A stretch of 64,000 nt of DNA from Dyadobacter tibetensis Y620-1 (lineage in GTDB: Bacteria; Bacteroidota; Bacteroidia; Cytophagales; Spirosomataceae). The notes beneath the pieces were generated by a model. That model did no database searches. It had not been told where the DNA came from and was given only the letters and a program-made list of their open reading frames with translations. Each line of letters starts with the position of its first letter. The stretch's first letter is position 1. The stretch is from assembly GCF_000566685.1 (NCBI RefSeq), contig NZ_AZQN01000008.1:186001-250000 (forward strand). The letters are read 5' to 3'. Made by a program: the position numbers and the translations under genes. Shown here one piece after another: positions 19,660 through 28,247 of the stretch.

Positions 19660-19703
19660 TTCATCCTGTTTTATTTGATTTCCCTCAAGTAAAACAGGAT
19701 GAA
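19660..19703 (+). terminator. Strong hairpin after the RND operon
   Basis: Two 18-base arms (19660-19677 and 19686-19703) are complementary except at one position, with an 8-base loop. The 3' side lacks a T run, while TTTTTT precedes the left arm. It probably ends or protects the efflux mRNA. Confidence 0.55.
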
Positions 19704-19825
19704 ATGTTTCAACCTTCTGTAATAAAACTTACAGTGTTTCTGCTTATACAAAAAGAAGGAAAATCCGGCCACAATAACCCTATTAAGATGTATAAAGAGG
19801 GGATGCAGGTATGATTGTTTTTAAT

Positions 19826-19833
19826 TATATTTG
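19826..19833 (+). promoter_or_regulatory. Candidate -7 box of the cbpA-cbpM promoter
   Basis: TATATTTG matches the Bacteroidota -7 consensus TAnnTTTG, 71 bases before the chosen cbpA ATG. No TTG at the expected 19-21 bp distance was found upstream, so support is partial. Confidence 0.4.
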
Positions 19834-19904
19834 AAGTACCTCTCTCGCGCCTTTCCGGCACTTGAGCAAGCAAATTAAACCAGAATCTTTTGACCCCACG
19901 TCCA

Positions 19905-20810
19905 ATGGCTTTTATAGACTATTACCAAGTTTTAGGTATTAACAAAAACGCCACAGAGGCCGAGATAAAGAAGGCCTATCGGAAATTAGCCCGAAAATAC
20001 CATCCAGACGTCAATCCCAACGATAAAATTGCAGAAGCAAAATTTAAGGAGGTTAATGAGGCCAATGAAGTACTAAGTAATTCGGAGAACCGCAAAAAAT
20101 ACGATACATACGGAAAGGATTGGAAGCATGCTGAGGAGTTTGAAAAGGCCAAACAGCAAAGACAACATTACCGAGGTAGCCAGCAGGCCAACTCGGGCGG
20201 GTTTTCTTCGGAGGGGTTTTCTGGGAGTGAATATTCCGATTTTTTTGAATCGATGTTTGGTGGAGGCTATAGTTCTCAACGGGGCAAAAGTCGCTTTAAG
20301 GGTCCGGATTATAACGCAGAACTCCATTTGAACCTGCGAGACGTCTATACCACCCAGGCTAGGGTACTTACCGTCAATGGTAAAAATATAAGGCTAACGA
20401 TTCCTGCTGGCGTAAAAGATGGGCAAATTATTAAAATTAGTGGTCATGGAGGTGAAGGAGCCCAGGGAGGGCCTAAAGGTGATTTGTATTTGACCTTCTC
20501 CATCAAAAATGATACTGCCTTTAAGCTCGATCAGGATAATCTTTATACGACTGTTAATCTGGACCTCTACAAGGCTCTTTTGGGAGGTGAGCTACTGGTG
20601 GACACTTTCGATGGAAAGGTGAAGCTTCAGATCAAACCTCTTACCCAGAATGGAACGAAGGTTAAGCTTAAAGGAAAAGGCTTTCCCATTTATAAAAAGG
20701 AAGGCCAGTTCGGAGATTTGTATATTACCTTCCAAATTAAACTTCCGGAAACATTATCGAAAAAGGAAATTGAATTAATTGAGGAACTTAGCAAAATCAA
20801 TCAGTCATGA
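19905..20810 (+). CDS. cbpA: Curved DNA-binding protein CbpA (DnaJ-class co-chaperone)
   Basis: This J-domain co-chaperone stimulates Hsp70 ATPase, and in E. coli the protein also binds curved DNA. The J domain occupies about residues 1-70 with the HPD motif (KYHPDVN). A Gly/Ser/Phe-rich linker follows (about 85-125: GGFSSEGFSGSEYSDFFESMFGGG), then the two DnaJ C-terminal substrate-binding beta-domains. There is no CxxCxGxG zinc finger, which separates CbpA from DnaJ. The start is ATG at 19905 (MAFIDYYQVLGI); the frame extends to a TTG at 19890 that adds MTPRP and is unlikely. The stop overlaps the start of the CbpM-like modulator gene, and that pairing supports the name. Confidence 0.94.
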   Translation: MAFIDYYQVLGINKNATEAEIKKAYRKLARKYHPDVNPNDKIAEAKFKEVNEANEVLSNSENRKKYDTYGKDWKHAEEFEKAKQQRQHYRGSQQANSGGFSSEGFSGSEYSDFFESMFGGGYSSQRGKSRFKGPDYNAELHLNLRDVYTTQARVLTVNGKNIRLTIPAGVKDGQIIKISGHGGEGAQGGPKGDLYLTFSIKNDTAFKLDQDNLYTTVNLDLYKALLGGELLVDTFDGKVKLQIKPLTQNGTKVKLKGKGFPIYKKEGQFGDLYITFQIKLPETLSKKEIELIEELSKINQS

Positions 20811-21109
20811 ATACCGAACCACTCATTTCACTAGACCAGCTATGTAGCCATTATCATATTGAAATGACCTTCGTCAGCGAACTTTCGGAGCTCGGATTAC
20901 TGGAAATTGAGACCGTCCAACGCGCTGCCTACATTCATTCCGATCAGATTACTCATTTTGAACGGTTGATAAGGCTACATCGGGAGTTAGATTTAAATAT
21001 TGAAGGAATAGACATTACCCTGCAACTCCTAAAACGTATTGAATTCCTTCAGAAGGAGCTTAGCGCAGTAAAAAACAGACTGAGTCTTTATGAGGATTTG
21101 GAAGGTTGA
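20807..21109 (+). CDS. cbpM: Chaperone modulator CbpM (MerR-like helical protein)
   Basis: CbpM binds the J domain of CbpA and inhibits its co-chaperone and DNA-binding activity. The 100-aa protein has the family layout: a short MerR-like N-terminal helix-turn-helix (about 7-35), the motif IHSDQITHFERLIRLHRELDLNIEGIDITLQ in which the central helices fall (seen at about 43-73), and a C-terminal coiled helix (LLKRIEFLQKELSAVKNRL). It overlaps cbpA by the tetranucleotide ATGA, so translation is coupled and the two are made together. A convergent gene begins 192 bp downstream. Confidence 0.92.
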   Translation: MNTEPLISLDQLCSHYHIEMTFVSELSELGLLEIETVQRAAYIHSDQITHFERLIRLHRELDLNIEGIDITLQLLKRIEFLQKELSAVKNRLSLYEDLEG

Positions 21110-21301
21110 TACGTTGATTTCTGGCCAATACCTATAGCCTTTGCGCCTTAGCAGTGGATATATCTTCAGCAGATCTGTGTCTATTTGTAGAGGGTAACAT
21201 GACAATTTCTACAGAGCTAGCCCCAGAAATCACGAAAAAAATTACGGGGGTAACGACCAAAAGTTAGGTTCAAAATCAAATGGCAATTTTTTAACGGACT
21301 C

Positions 21302-23542
21302 TTAGCGAACAACTAACTTTTTCGTCCAGCTTTTATCAGCACGTCGAGCCTCAATAAGGTATATTCCCGTGGTAAGATTCTGAACTGAGATGCTCTTTTC
21401 TTGACCAGGCTGAAGCTTCCCACCTTCTACAACTGTAACCCCATTTAAATTCTTAATTTGCACTGTAGCTTCCTGTCCTAGCTTCACCCGAACCACCTGA
21501 GTAGCTGGATTAGGAAACACCTGTAAATCATCTTCTGGCCTTGGCTCAACTCCTGTTACCGTCAGAGGTAGAATATTTTCCAATAACACCAGCCCCCCAG
21601 CATTGGTACCCAGACATACATCAGGTTTGCCATCTCCATTATAGTCTCCTACGCTGGCGAATAAGCCTATACCAAAAACATGTGGCGCAGGCTGCCCTCC
21701 TATGTCAATGGTATTAGCAACTCTGGTGGACCAATCACCCCAATTTCCATCGTACAACACACTCAGCGTTCCCGATTGATCCGTAATCAACAAATCCGGA
21801 CGACCATCTAAATCCATATCCTGAACGCTTACCTGTACATTTCTCCTTTCGAAATTGACCCCTAACCCAGCGAAAGATTCTGTTTCTAACTGGAACTGAT
21901 AGGTATTCGCCCCACCCGTATTCTTGAAATAATGAACATTCCCTTGTGGTTTCCCAACAAGCAAATCCAAGTCCCCATCCCTGTCAGCATCGTAAAAATG
22001 TAGGGCATCGAGCAGTTGGGATCCAGGTGGGAGGGCGATACTTACGGCCTGAGCTGGATCCAATAAGGCCCCACCATTATTAGAGCGGTTAGGTATATAA
22101 CGATATTCTATCTTCAGACTCTGACTGGAGATTCCTGAGAAGCCCAGGTCCATGATCCCATCCCCATTAAAATCTGCCCATTGAGGACGGATACGATACA
22201 GTCCAAACCTCCCTTTTAAATCCAAGTAATTCTCTGATTCAAGTTGGTATTCAGGATTCGTTTTGTTGCCCGTGTTCCGAAGCAGCCATAAACCACCCCG
22301 AAATCCAGTGCTCAATGCCTCCCCTCCAGTCCCCACCAGTAAATCCAGATCGCCATCTCCATCGATGTCTACCCATAATGGAGCGGCATACTCCCCCACG
22401 TCCAGCATCTGATCTTGCAGAAAATTGGTCTGAACTAATGTAAAATTTGGAACTTCGGCAGTCCCCTGATTGCGGTAAAACCAGTTCGATGCCTTCAAAT
22501 CCATAAGGTTGTCCTGATTAGACTCAACATTAGGAGAAACCACCAAGTCTTTGATTCCATCGAAATCGAGGTCCTCAGAAAAGGCAGCCGGAAATACCTT
22601 TAATTTTATTGGTTCTTTCTCAGGAAATACCGTTGTATAACGATTGAAATTAGCAATCAAACCCGGCTCTGAATTGTATAATACCGAAATATAATCATTA
22701 CTGACATGCCCTGTAAGAAGTTCCCTGGCCCCATCACCATTCAGATCGGTCAGCAAGATCGTATTACCCGCATGCTCTACCCGGGTTGGAGAGGGGCTTT
22801 CCACTACATTGCAATCCAGTCCAAACTCAAAACCTTCTATAGCCCCTTTAAAAAAATTCCCCCAGCAGTCCCCGTTTCTGACAAATACAGGAGCATCGGC
22901 TCTACCTAAACTATCGGTAACCCCATATTTTTCCATACTTAGATTTTGATGAAGTTCTATAAATGTGCCATCAAAATCATAGGTAAGAATATCCAGGTCT
23001 CCGTCGTTATCAATATCGACAATACCGGGAATATCCGTACCCGACACCTGTAAATTGAGTACACTGCGATAGCCTTGTGTATACAATAAGTCCCGCTCTT
23101 GCACGAAGTGCCAGGTCACCCCCACTCTTTGCTGCCTATATACGCTAATTCCCAAGGATGTACTCGTAAAAATATCCTTTAGGCCATCGCCATCATAATC
23201 GGCCAAAATCATCCAGTTACTCAGTTTAGGGAGTTTCGCTTCCCAAGAAGGAGCATATACATACTCCCTGCCTACGGTTGACCCCTGCTTCGACCTGGAA
23301 AGGAATGTCGAAGCCTTGCCGTTGGTTCTATCAAAAACTACCAGGTCGGGCTCGGCATCTCCATCCAAGTCCATCGTCCCGTATTGAAGAGCATTGAGCC
23401 CTCCTGCCCACGGGTTAAGCATACCCTGATTGCCTACCACTAGGGAGGTAGTGCTGTCCATTTTAAACCAGGCCTGCTGGGCTATTGTAAAATTGGTAGC
23501 AGATAGCTGCAGTATGAGAATTAGACTTAGGAAATATTTCAT
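21302..23542 (-). CDS. FG-GAP/VCBS-repeat protein with type IX secretion sorting domain
   Basis: This 746-aa secreted surface protein has a Sec signal peptide (cleavage after about A21). Roughly ten FG-GAP/VCBS blades carry calcium-loop motifs of the type DxDGDGxxD (DYDGDGLKDIF, DIDNDGDLDIL, DIDGDGDLDLLVG, DYNGDGKPDVCLG), consistent with a beta-propeller. The last 75-80 residues form a type A type IX C-terminal sorting domain: VFPNPATQVVRVKL, then NLNGVTV, then LTTGIYLIEA and a basic end KKLVVR. It is therefore exported across the outer membrane by the system to which SprA belongs. It is a single gene, convergent with cbpM. A role in adhesion or carbohydrate binding is possible but unproven. 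Confidence 0.9.
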   Translation of the reverse strand: MKYFLSLILILQLSATNFTIAQQAWFKMDSTTSLVVGNQGMLNPWAGGLNALQYGTMDLDGDAEPDLVVFDRTNGKASTFLSRSKQGSTVGREYVYAPSWEAKLPKLSNWMILADYDGDGLKDIFTSTSLGISVYRQQRVGVTWHFVQERDLLYTQGYRSVLNLQVSGTDIPGIVDIDNDGDLDILTYDFDGTFIELHQNLSMEKYGVTDSLGRADAPVFVRNGDCWGNFFKGAIEGFEFGLDCNVVESPSPTRVEHAGNTILLTDLNGDGARELLTGHVSNDYISVLYNSEPGLIANFNRYTTVFPEKEPIKLKVFPAAFSEDLDFDGIKDLVVSPNVESNQDNLMDLKASNWFYRNQGTAEVPNFTLVQTNFLQDQMLDVGEYAAPLWVDIDGDGDLDLLVGTGGEALSTGFRGGLWLLRNTGNKTNPEYQLESENYLDLKGRFGLYRIRPQWADFNGDGIMDLGFSGISSQSLKIEYRYIPNRSNNGGALLDPAQAVSIALPPGSQLLDALHFYDADRDGDLDLLVGKPQGNVHYFKNTGGANTYQFQLETESFAGLGVNFERRNVQVSVQDMDLDGRPDLLITDQSGTLSVLYDGNWGDWSTRVANTIDIGGQPAPHVFGIGLFASVGDYNGDGKPDVCLGTNAGGLVLLENILPLTVTGVEPRPEDDLQVFPNPATQVVRVKLGQEATVQIKNLNGVTVVEGGKLQPGQEKSISVQNLTTGIYLIEARRADKSWTKKLVVR

Positions 23543-23685
23543 AGGTTAGGTTGAGGAATTATCCATTATTTTTGTACTCCAATCTGGACATGGCCTTCAT
23601 TCGGCTGTAAACCTAACGAAAGAACTGCGGTTTGATTGAGCCGAATACTAATCTTTGTTAAACTAGAAAACACAATAAAGCATAT

Positions 23686-24999
23686 ATGTTCACCAGTACG
23701 GAATCGCTCTACGAAATTTTTAAAAAACACCCCCATGTTTTCACTGACACCCGCCAGCTTGTAAAGGATGGAATATTCTTCGCTTTAAATGGAGAAAATT
23801 TTAATGGAAACCTCTATGCTGCCGAAGCACTAAATTCTGGAGCAGCCTATGCCGTGGTCGACCAGGCCGACGTCGTAACGGATCAACGCTTTTTATTGGT
23901 TGAAAATGTACTGTCCACCCTGCAGGAGCTGGCTACACTTCATCGTAAAAGCTTTAACTTTCCGGTATTAGCACTGACCGGAAGTAACGGGAAAACGACC
24001 ACCAAAGAACTCCTGTATAAGGTGTTGTCTATGCGCTATCATGTATATGCTACACAAGGAAATTTAAATAATCATATTGGCGTACCTCTTAGTTTGCTCC
24101 GTATACAACCCCAGCGCCACGAAATGGCCATTATAGAAATGGGAGCTAATCACCAAGGCGAAATAGCATTACTCAGTAACATAGCCAGACCTACCCATGG
24201 CCTCATCACTAATATAGGCAAAGCGCATCTGGAGGGTTTTGGGGGGATTCCTGGAATTATGAAAGGAAAGGGAGAGCTCTACGACTACTTGTCTAAGAAA
24301 AAAGGTACAATTTTTGTCAATACAAGCCATGAACTTATTATGGAAATGGTAAGTAAGAGACGTGCCTTTGGAGAAATCGTGTTTTATGGCTCCGAAAACA
24401 GCGCCTCAAAGCCCGTTTTATTAGAGACTCACCCCACTGTAACTTTCTTAGGCAATAATGGTAAAAAGATTAGCACTCATCTCCCTGGTGCATACAATTT
24501 TGATAATATCGCAGCGGCATTGGCAATAGGTAAGTACTTTGATGTGTCCGATGACGACGCCAATGAAGCAATAAGCCTGTACCAACCCGACAATAATCGC
24601 TCGCAAATTATAGTCAAAGGAAGCAATACCATACTGATGGACGCCTATAATGCCAATCCAACCTCCATGCTTGCGGCTCTGGAAGGGTTCGATAAATTGC
24701 CTGCCTCACATAAAATTGTCATATTGGGCGATATGTATGAGCTGGGGGAAGCTACCGAGGCTGAGCACCAAGCCCTGGGGGAGGCCATCGCCCGCCTTCA
24801 TTTCGATCAGGTCATCCTCACAGGAAAACATATACAACATGCCTTGGCCGCACTTCCTAAAGCCTATTATTTTCCCGATAAATTTTCGCTCCATAATTGG
24901 ATCATGGACAACCCACAACATCATACCCACTTCCTAATCAAAGGGTCGAGAGGAATGGCCTTGGAGTCTGTGCTCAACCTGCTTCCAGAAGGTAAATAA
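23686..24999 (+). CDS. murF: UDP-N-acetylmuramoyl-tripeptide--D-alanyl-D-alanine ligase
   Basis: MurF adds D-Ala-D-Ala to the UDP-MurNAc tripeptide, the last cytoplasmic step of peptidoglycan-precursor synthesis. The N-terminal UDP-binding Mur ligase domain (DTRQLVKDGIFFAL near 20-33) is followed by the ATP-binding P-loop TGSNGKTTTKELL at 98-110, the central-domain motif IIEMGANHQGEI, the adenine-binding region, and the C-terminal domain with MDAYNANPTSM and ILGDMYELG. The 437 aa is typical. It is not in a dcw cluster; genes around it are unrelated, which is common in this group for murF. Start is the ATG at 23686. Confidence 0.95.
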   Translation: MFTSTESLYEIFKKHPHVFTDTRQLVKDGIFFALNGENFNGNLYAAEALNSGAAYAVVDQADVVTDQRFLLVENVLSTLQELATLHRKSFNFPVLALTGSNGKTTTKELLYKVLSMRYHVYATQGNLNNHIGVPLSLLRIQPQRHEMAIIEMGANHQGEIALLSNIARPTHGLITNIGKAHLEGFGGIPGIMKGKGELYDYLSKKKGTIFVNTSHELIMEMVSKRRAFGEIVFYGSENSASKPVLLETHPTVTFLGNNGKKISTHLPGAYNFDNIAAALAIGKYFDVSDDDANEAISLYQPDNNRSQIIVKGSNTILMDAYNANPTSMLAALEGFDKLPASHKIVILGDMYELGEATEAEHQALGEAIARLHFDQVILTGKHIQHALAALPKAYYFPDKFSLHNWIMDNPQHHTHFLIKGSRGMALESVLNLLPEGK

Positions 25000-25160
25000 T
25001 CTTTTCCCAATAACCATTTTATACAAATTGATACCGAGTAGATCCTATTGTGGTTATCAATAAGACTATAGACGGTATCAATAACTATTAATATTATATA
25101 AATAAAACTAAATTCGTTCTTTTAACACAACTCTTTCCAGCCTAAGTACCATGACAGATA

Positions 25161-25191
25161 TTGCCTTCAAAGGTTGACCTTATTAACTTTG
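25161..25191 (+). promoter_or_regulatory. Promoter of ahpC, Bacteroidota type
   Basis: TTG at 25161-25163 and TAACTTTG at 25184-25191 are 20 bp apart, an exact fit to the Bacteroidetes -33/-7 consensus TTG-N19-21-TAnnTTTG. Transcription should begin near 25198, about 34 bases before the ATG. Confidence 0.7.
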
Positions 25192-25231
25192 TAAAAATTA
25201 AAAAAGTACAAAACAAGAATTCTGAGCAATC

Positions 25232-25783
25232 ATGGCTAATAGACTATTATCGGTAGGATCGACATTCCCCGAATTCAAGAAGACAGCAGTAGTTTCTCTG
25301 GAAAAAGGAAACGAGTTTTACGACATCACTTCTGAAGACCACAAAAACGCAGAGAAATGGATGGTTATGTTCTGGTGGCCAAAGGATTTCACTTTTGTAT
25401 GTCCTACAGAAATCGCCGAATTTAATAAGCATGTTGAAGATTTTTCGGACCGCGACACCATCTTGATTGGCGCTTCAACAGACAGTGAGTTTGTACACCT
25501 TGCATGGCGTCAGAATCACGACGATTTACGTGGTCTCCAGTTCCCTATGTTGGCGGATACTTCAAAGTCACTGGCCGAAGAATTGGGTATTTTGGAAGCC
25601 AATGAGAAAATTGCTTACCGTGCTACATATATCGTAGATCCACAGGGAATCGTACGTTGGGTAAGCGTTAATGACCTTTCGGTTGGCCGTAATGTAAGCG
25701 AAGTAATCCGCGTTTTGGACGCTTTGCAGACCGACGAACTTTGTCCTTGCAACTGGCAAAAAGGAGAAGCCACTCTGGCATAA
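25232..25783 (+). CDS. ahpC: Peroxiredoxin AhpC (AhpD-dependent, actinobacterial-like type)
   Basis: This cytosolic 2-Cys peroxiredoxin reduces hydrogen peroxide, organic peroxides and probably peroxynitrite. The peroxidatic cysteine is C57 in FVCPTE. The C-terminus has the motif DELCPCNW with C171 and C173, the arrangement of mycobacterial AhpC (three cysteines), rather than the enterobacterial AhpC reduced by AhpF. A CMD-family protein with AhpD-like residues lies 117 bp downstream, which fits the AhpC/AhpD system. The start ATG at 25232 is preceded by a consensus promoter. Length (183 aa) is normal. A 15-bp hairpin separates the two genes. Confidence 0.94.
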   Translation: MANRLLSVGSTFPEFKKTAVVSLEKGNEFYDITSEDHKNAEKWMVMFWWPKDFTFVCPTEIAEFNKHVEDFSDRDTILIGASTDSEFVHLAWRQNHDDLRGLQFPMLADTSKSLAEELGILEANEKIAYRATYIVDPQGIVRWVSVNDLSVGRNVSEVIRVLDALQTDELCPCNWQKGEATLA

Positions 25784-25805
25784 TCTCCTGATAGCGCAAG
25801 AATTG

Positions 25806-25856
25806 ACAGTTCACAACGAGTGCTTTGTTCCTCCAGCTCGTTGTGAACTGTTTTAG
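25806..25856 (+). terminator. Perfect 15-bp hairpin between ahpC and ahpD
   Basis: Arms at 25806-25820 and 25837-25851 (ACAGTTCACAACGAG and complement) have a 16-base loop and are followed by TTTTAGC. This could be a leaky terminator or a processing/stability hairpin that sets the ahpC:ahpD ratio. Confidence 0.7.
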
Positions 25857-25900
25857 CATACTCCCATCACAATATCACATTCTTACAAAATAACAGTATC

Positions 25901-26491
25901 ATGTATCCATTTGCTACTACAGGCAGCACCAAAGACTCCCTGTATAAAGAAATCAATATATCTCAGGATTTTGAAAGTGTGTTAATAGACAAGCTTGCAG
26001 CCTTAGATCACCGTTACCTTAAGGATCTTAAGATCAACCTTACAAATGTACTGAAGGCTCAAAACCTGAATAAAAAAGAAGCATTACTTCTGGGTCTTTC
26101 CGTCGCCATCAATGAGAAAAACACTACGCTTATTGCGGCACTAGAGGAGCTGGCTATCCAGGAAGGCGCTGAAGCCAAAGAAATTGCTGAAGTTGCGGCC
26201 TGCGTATCTTTGATGAACGCTAATAACGTGTTCTATCGTTTCCGCCATTTTATGGACAAAGAATATTATAATAATGCTCCAGCCGGAATAAAAATGAGCA
26301 TTATGATGAATCCCGTGCTGGGTAAGGAGTTTTTCGAATTAATGAGCCTGGTCGTTTCTGCATTAAATGGTTGTGAAATGTGTGTTACCTCCCATGAACA
26401 ATCTGTAATTAATCATGGAGGCACTCAAGCCCGTATCTTCGATGGGGTAAGAGTAGGAGCCATTTTTAAAAGCTTTAGTGTATTACTTTAA
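25901..26491 (+). CDS. ahpD: AhpD-like carboxymuconolactone decarboxylase family protein
   Basis: This is probably the disulfide reductase that regenerates the upstream peroxiredoxin. The 196-aa all-helical protein carries the redox motif C158-x-x-C161-x-x-x-H165 (NGCEMCVTSH) and E146 twelve residues before the first cysteine. This is the spacing of the catalytic E118/C130/C133/H137 set of mycobacterial AhpD; the residue equivalent to H132 is methionine (M160) here. In AhpD the electrons come via lipoylated E2 and lipoamide dehydrogenase, and neither gene is in this window. The gene follows ahpC in the same direction, separated by a hairpin. The name relies on motif and context. Confidence 0.85.
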   Translation: MYPFATTGSTKDSLYKEINISQDFESVLIDKLAALDHRYLKDLKINLTNVLKAQNLNKKEALLLGLSVAINEKNTTLIAALEELAIQEGAEAKEIAEVAACVSLMNANNVFYRFRHFMDKEYYNNAPAGIKMSIMMNPVLGKEFFELMSLVVSALNGCEMCVTSHEQSVINHGGTQARIFDGVRVGAIFKSFSVLL

Positions 26492-26513
26492 ACAGTTGTT
26501 TCTTTCCTTTGAA

Positions 26514-26560
26514 GGGCTCCTAATCTGATATATGTATCTGATTAAGAGCCCCTTTTTTAT
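26514..26560 (+). terminator. Terminator after ahpD
   Basis: Arms GGGCTCCTAATCTGATA and TATCTGATTAAGAGCCCC pair with a few mismatches and are followed by TTTTTTATT. Confidence 0.8.
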
Positions 26561-26770
26561 TCATAACCATATTCGGTTTACTCCTTAATAAGACAAGTTG
26601 AGAGCCATCCATTATTTCTATACCCGACAATTTATCTATACTGACCTTCCTGAGTCGGTGGAATATCTAAGTTGATTGCCTCATCTGCCTCATTTTAGAC
26701 AAATCATCTAAATGTGGATCAATTAAGTCAATTTATATCTACATTTCTTCCCATCCGTGGTTTTTCTTAG

Positions 26771-26778
26771 TAATTTTG
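26771..26778 (+). promoter_or_regulatory. Candidate -7 box of ahcY
   Basis: TAATTTTG fits TAnnTTTG, 37 bases before the ahcY ATG. The -33 position holds GTGG rather than TTG, so the promoter match is partial. Confidence 0.5.
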
Positions 26779-26815
26779 GGGCATTCAATTTGAACATAAT
26801 AAACGTAAATACATA

Positions 26816-28132
26816 ATGGCAACTACCACTGAAAAGTATCTTCCTTATAAGGTAAAAGACATCACTTTGGCCGATTGGGGTCGGAAAGAGATTACCCTAG
26901 CAGAAGCAGAAATGCCAGGTCTTATGGCCATCCGCGAAGAATACGGTCCTTCTCAACCTTTGAAAGGTGCACGTATTGCTGGCTGTCTACACATGACCAT
27001 CCAAACGGCTGTATTGATCGAAACCTTGACTGCTCTGGGTGCTCAGGTTACCTGGTCTTCATGTAATATATTCTCGACTCAGGATCATGCAGCAGCTGCA
27101 ATAGCCGCTGCCGGGATTCCGGTTTACGCCTGGAAAGGAATGACTGAAGAGGAATTTAACTGGTGTATAGAACAAACACTTTTCTTCGGAGAAGAACGTA
27201 CCCCTCTTAATTTGATTCTAGACGATGGTGGCGATCTTACCAATATGGTATTTGATGTTTATCCTGAGTTGATCGAAGGAATTAAAGGTCTTTCGGAAGA
27301 AACTACTACTGGTGTTCACCGTCTATACGACCGTTACAAAAACGGTACCCTTCATTTACCTGCTATCAACGTAAACGATTCGGTAACCAAGTCTAAGTTT
27401 GATAATAAATATGGCTGCCGCGAATCGCTTGTAGATGCGATCCGCCGTGCTACCGACCTTATGCTGGCCGGAAAGGTAGCCGTAGTAGCCGGATATGGCG
27501 ACGTGGGTAAGGGCTCTGCCGAATCACTTCGTGGTGCTGGCTGCCGGGTATTGGTAACTGAAATCGATCCTATTTGTGCGCTACAAGCTGCAATGGACGG
27601 ATTTGAAGTAGTAACCATGGATGAAGCAACTTCACGTGCCAACATTTTTGTTACCGCTACCGGTAACTACAAAATCATTACAGACCGTCACTTCCTGAAC
27701 ATGCGTGACAAAGCTATCGTTTGTAATATCGGGCACTTCGACAATGAAATCGATATGGCTTGGTTGAACAAAAACTATGGTTCTACAAAATCGCAGATCA
27801 AGCCACAGGTGGATATGTATACCATCGAAGGAAAGGATATTATCGTATTGGCTGAAGGCCGCTTGGTAAACCTTGGTTGTGCTATGGGCCACCCTTCTTT
27901 CGTAATGTCATGCTCGTTCTCTAACCAAACTTTGGCTCAAATCGAATTGTGGACCAATACAGCAGCATACGAAAAGCAAGTGTACGTTCTTCCTAAATTA
28001 TTAGATGAGAAAGTCGCTGCATTCCACCTAGCACACGTAGGAGCTACGCTTGATGCTCTATCTGAAGAGCAAGCTGCCTACATTGGCGTATCTACGGAAG
28101 GTCCTTTCAAAGCAGAAACCTACCGCTACTAG
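26816..28132 (+). CDS. ahcY: Adenosylhomocysteinase (SAH hydrolase)
   Basis: AhcY splits S-adenosylhomocysteine to homocysteine and adenosine, relieving product inhibition of methyltransferases and closing the SAM cycle. The 438-aa protein has the substrate-domain motifs ([16 protein letters not shown] at 56-71; [15 protein letters not shown] at 81-95), the NAD-binding glycine loop GYGDVGKG at 226-233, and the C-terminal tail ending KAETYRY with the conserved lysine and tyrosine that close the NAD site of the neighbouring subunit. It is monocistronic, with a -7 box upstream and a strong bidirectional terminator downstream. The gene is high in typical highly expressed codons, as expected for housekeeping genes. 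Confidence 0.97.
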   Translation: MATTTEKYLPYKVKDITLADWGRKEITLAEAEMPGLMAIREEYGPSQPLKGARIAGCLHMTIQTAVLIETLTALGAQVTWSSCNIFSTQDHAAAAIAAAGIPVYAWKGMTEEEFNWCIEQTLFFGEERTPLNLILDDGGDLTNMVFDVYPELIEGIKGLSEETTTGVHRLYDRYKNGTLHLPAINVNDSVTKSKFDNKYGCRESLVDAIRRATDLMLAGKVAVVAGYGDVGKGSAESLRGAGCRVLVTEIDPICALQAAMDGFEVVTMDEATSRANIFVTATGNYKIITDRHFLNMRDKAIVCNIGHFDNEIDMAWLNKNYGSTKSQIKPQVDMYTIEGKDIIVLAEGRLVNLGCAMGHPSFVMSCSFSNQTLAQIELWTNTAAYEKQVYVLPKLLDEKVAAFHLAHVGATLDALSEEQAAYIGVSTEGPFKAETYRY

Positions 28133-28165
28133 TATCGATTCATATTCGATATGGTAACTAAAATA

Positions 28166-28203
28166 AAAACTGCCGGCAAGAGTAATCTTGCCGGCAGTTT
28201 TTA
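28166..28203. terminator. Bidirectional terminator between ahcY and the MscS gene
   Basis: A perfect 14-bp stem (AAACTGCCGGCAAG and complement, loop AGTAAT) has T-rich tails on both strands, so it can end transcription from both convergent genes. Confidence 0.88.
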
Positions 28204-28247
28204 TAGCATGATGCTGGGCTAAACTGGAGAATTCTTAACCAGATGTT

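Larger units (their letters stand above)
26492..26815. other. Intergenic region between ahpD and ahcY (terminator plus promoter)
   Basis: These 324 bp contain the ahpD terminator at the left end and the ahcY promoter region at the right end. The middle is AT-rich without an ORF, RNA gene or recognisable SAM/SAH riboswitch core. Confidence 0.6.

Noticed and set aside
26492..26815. SAM or SAH riboswitch before ahcY
   Set aside because: I looked for the conserved cores and pairing pattern and could not find them; the only structured element is the ahpD terminator.
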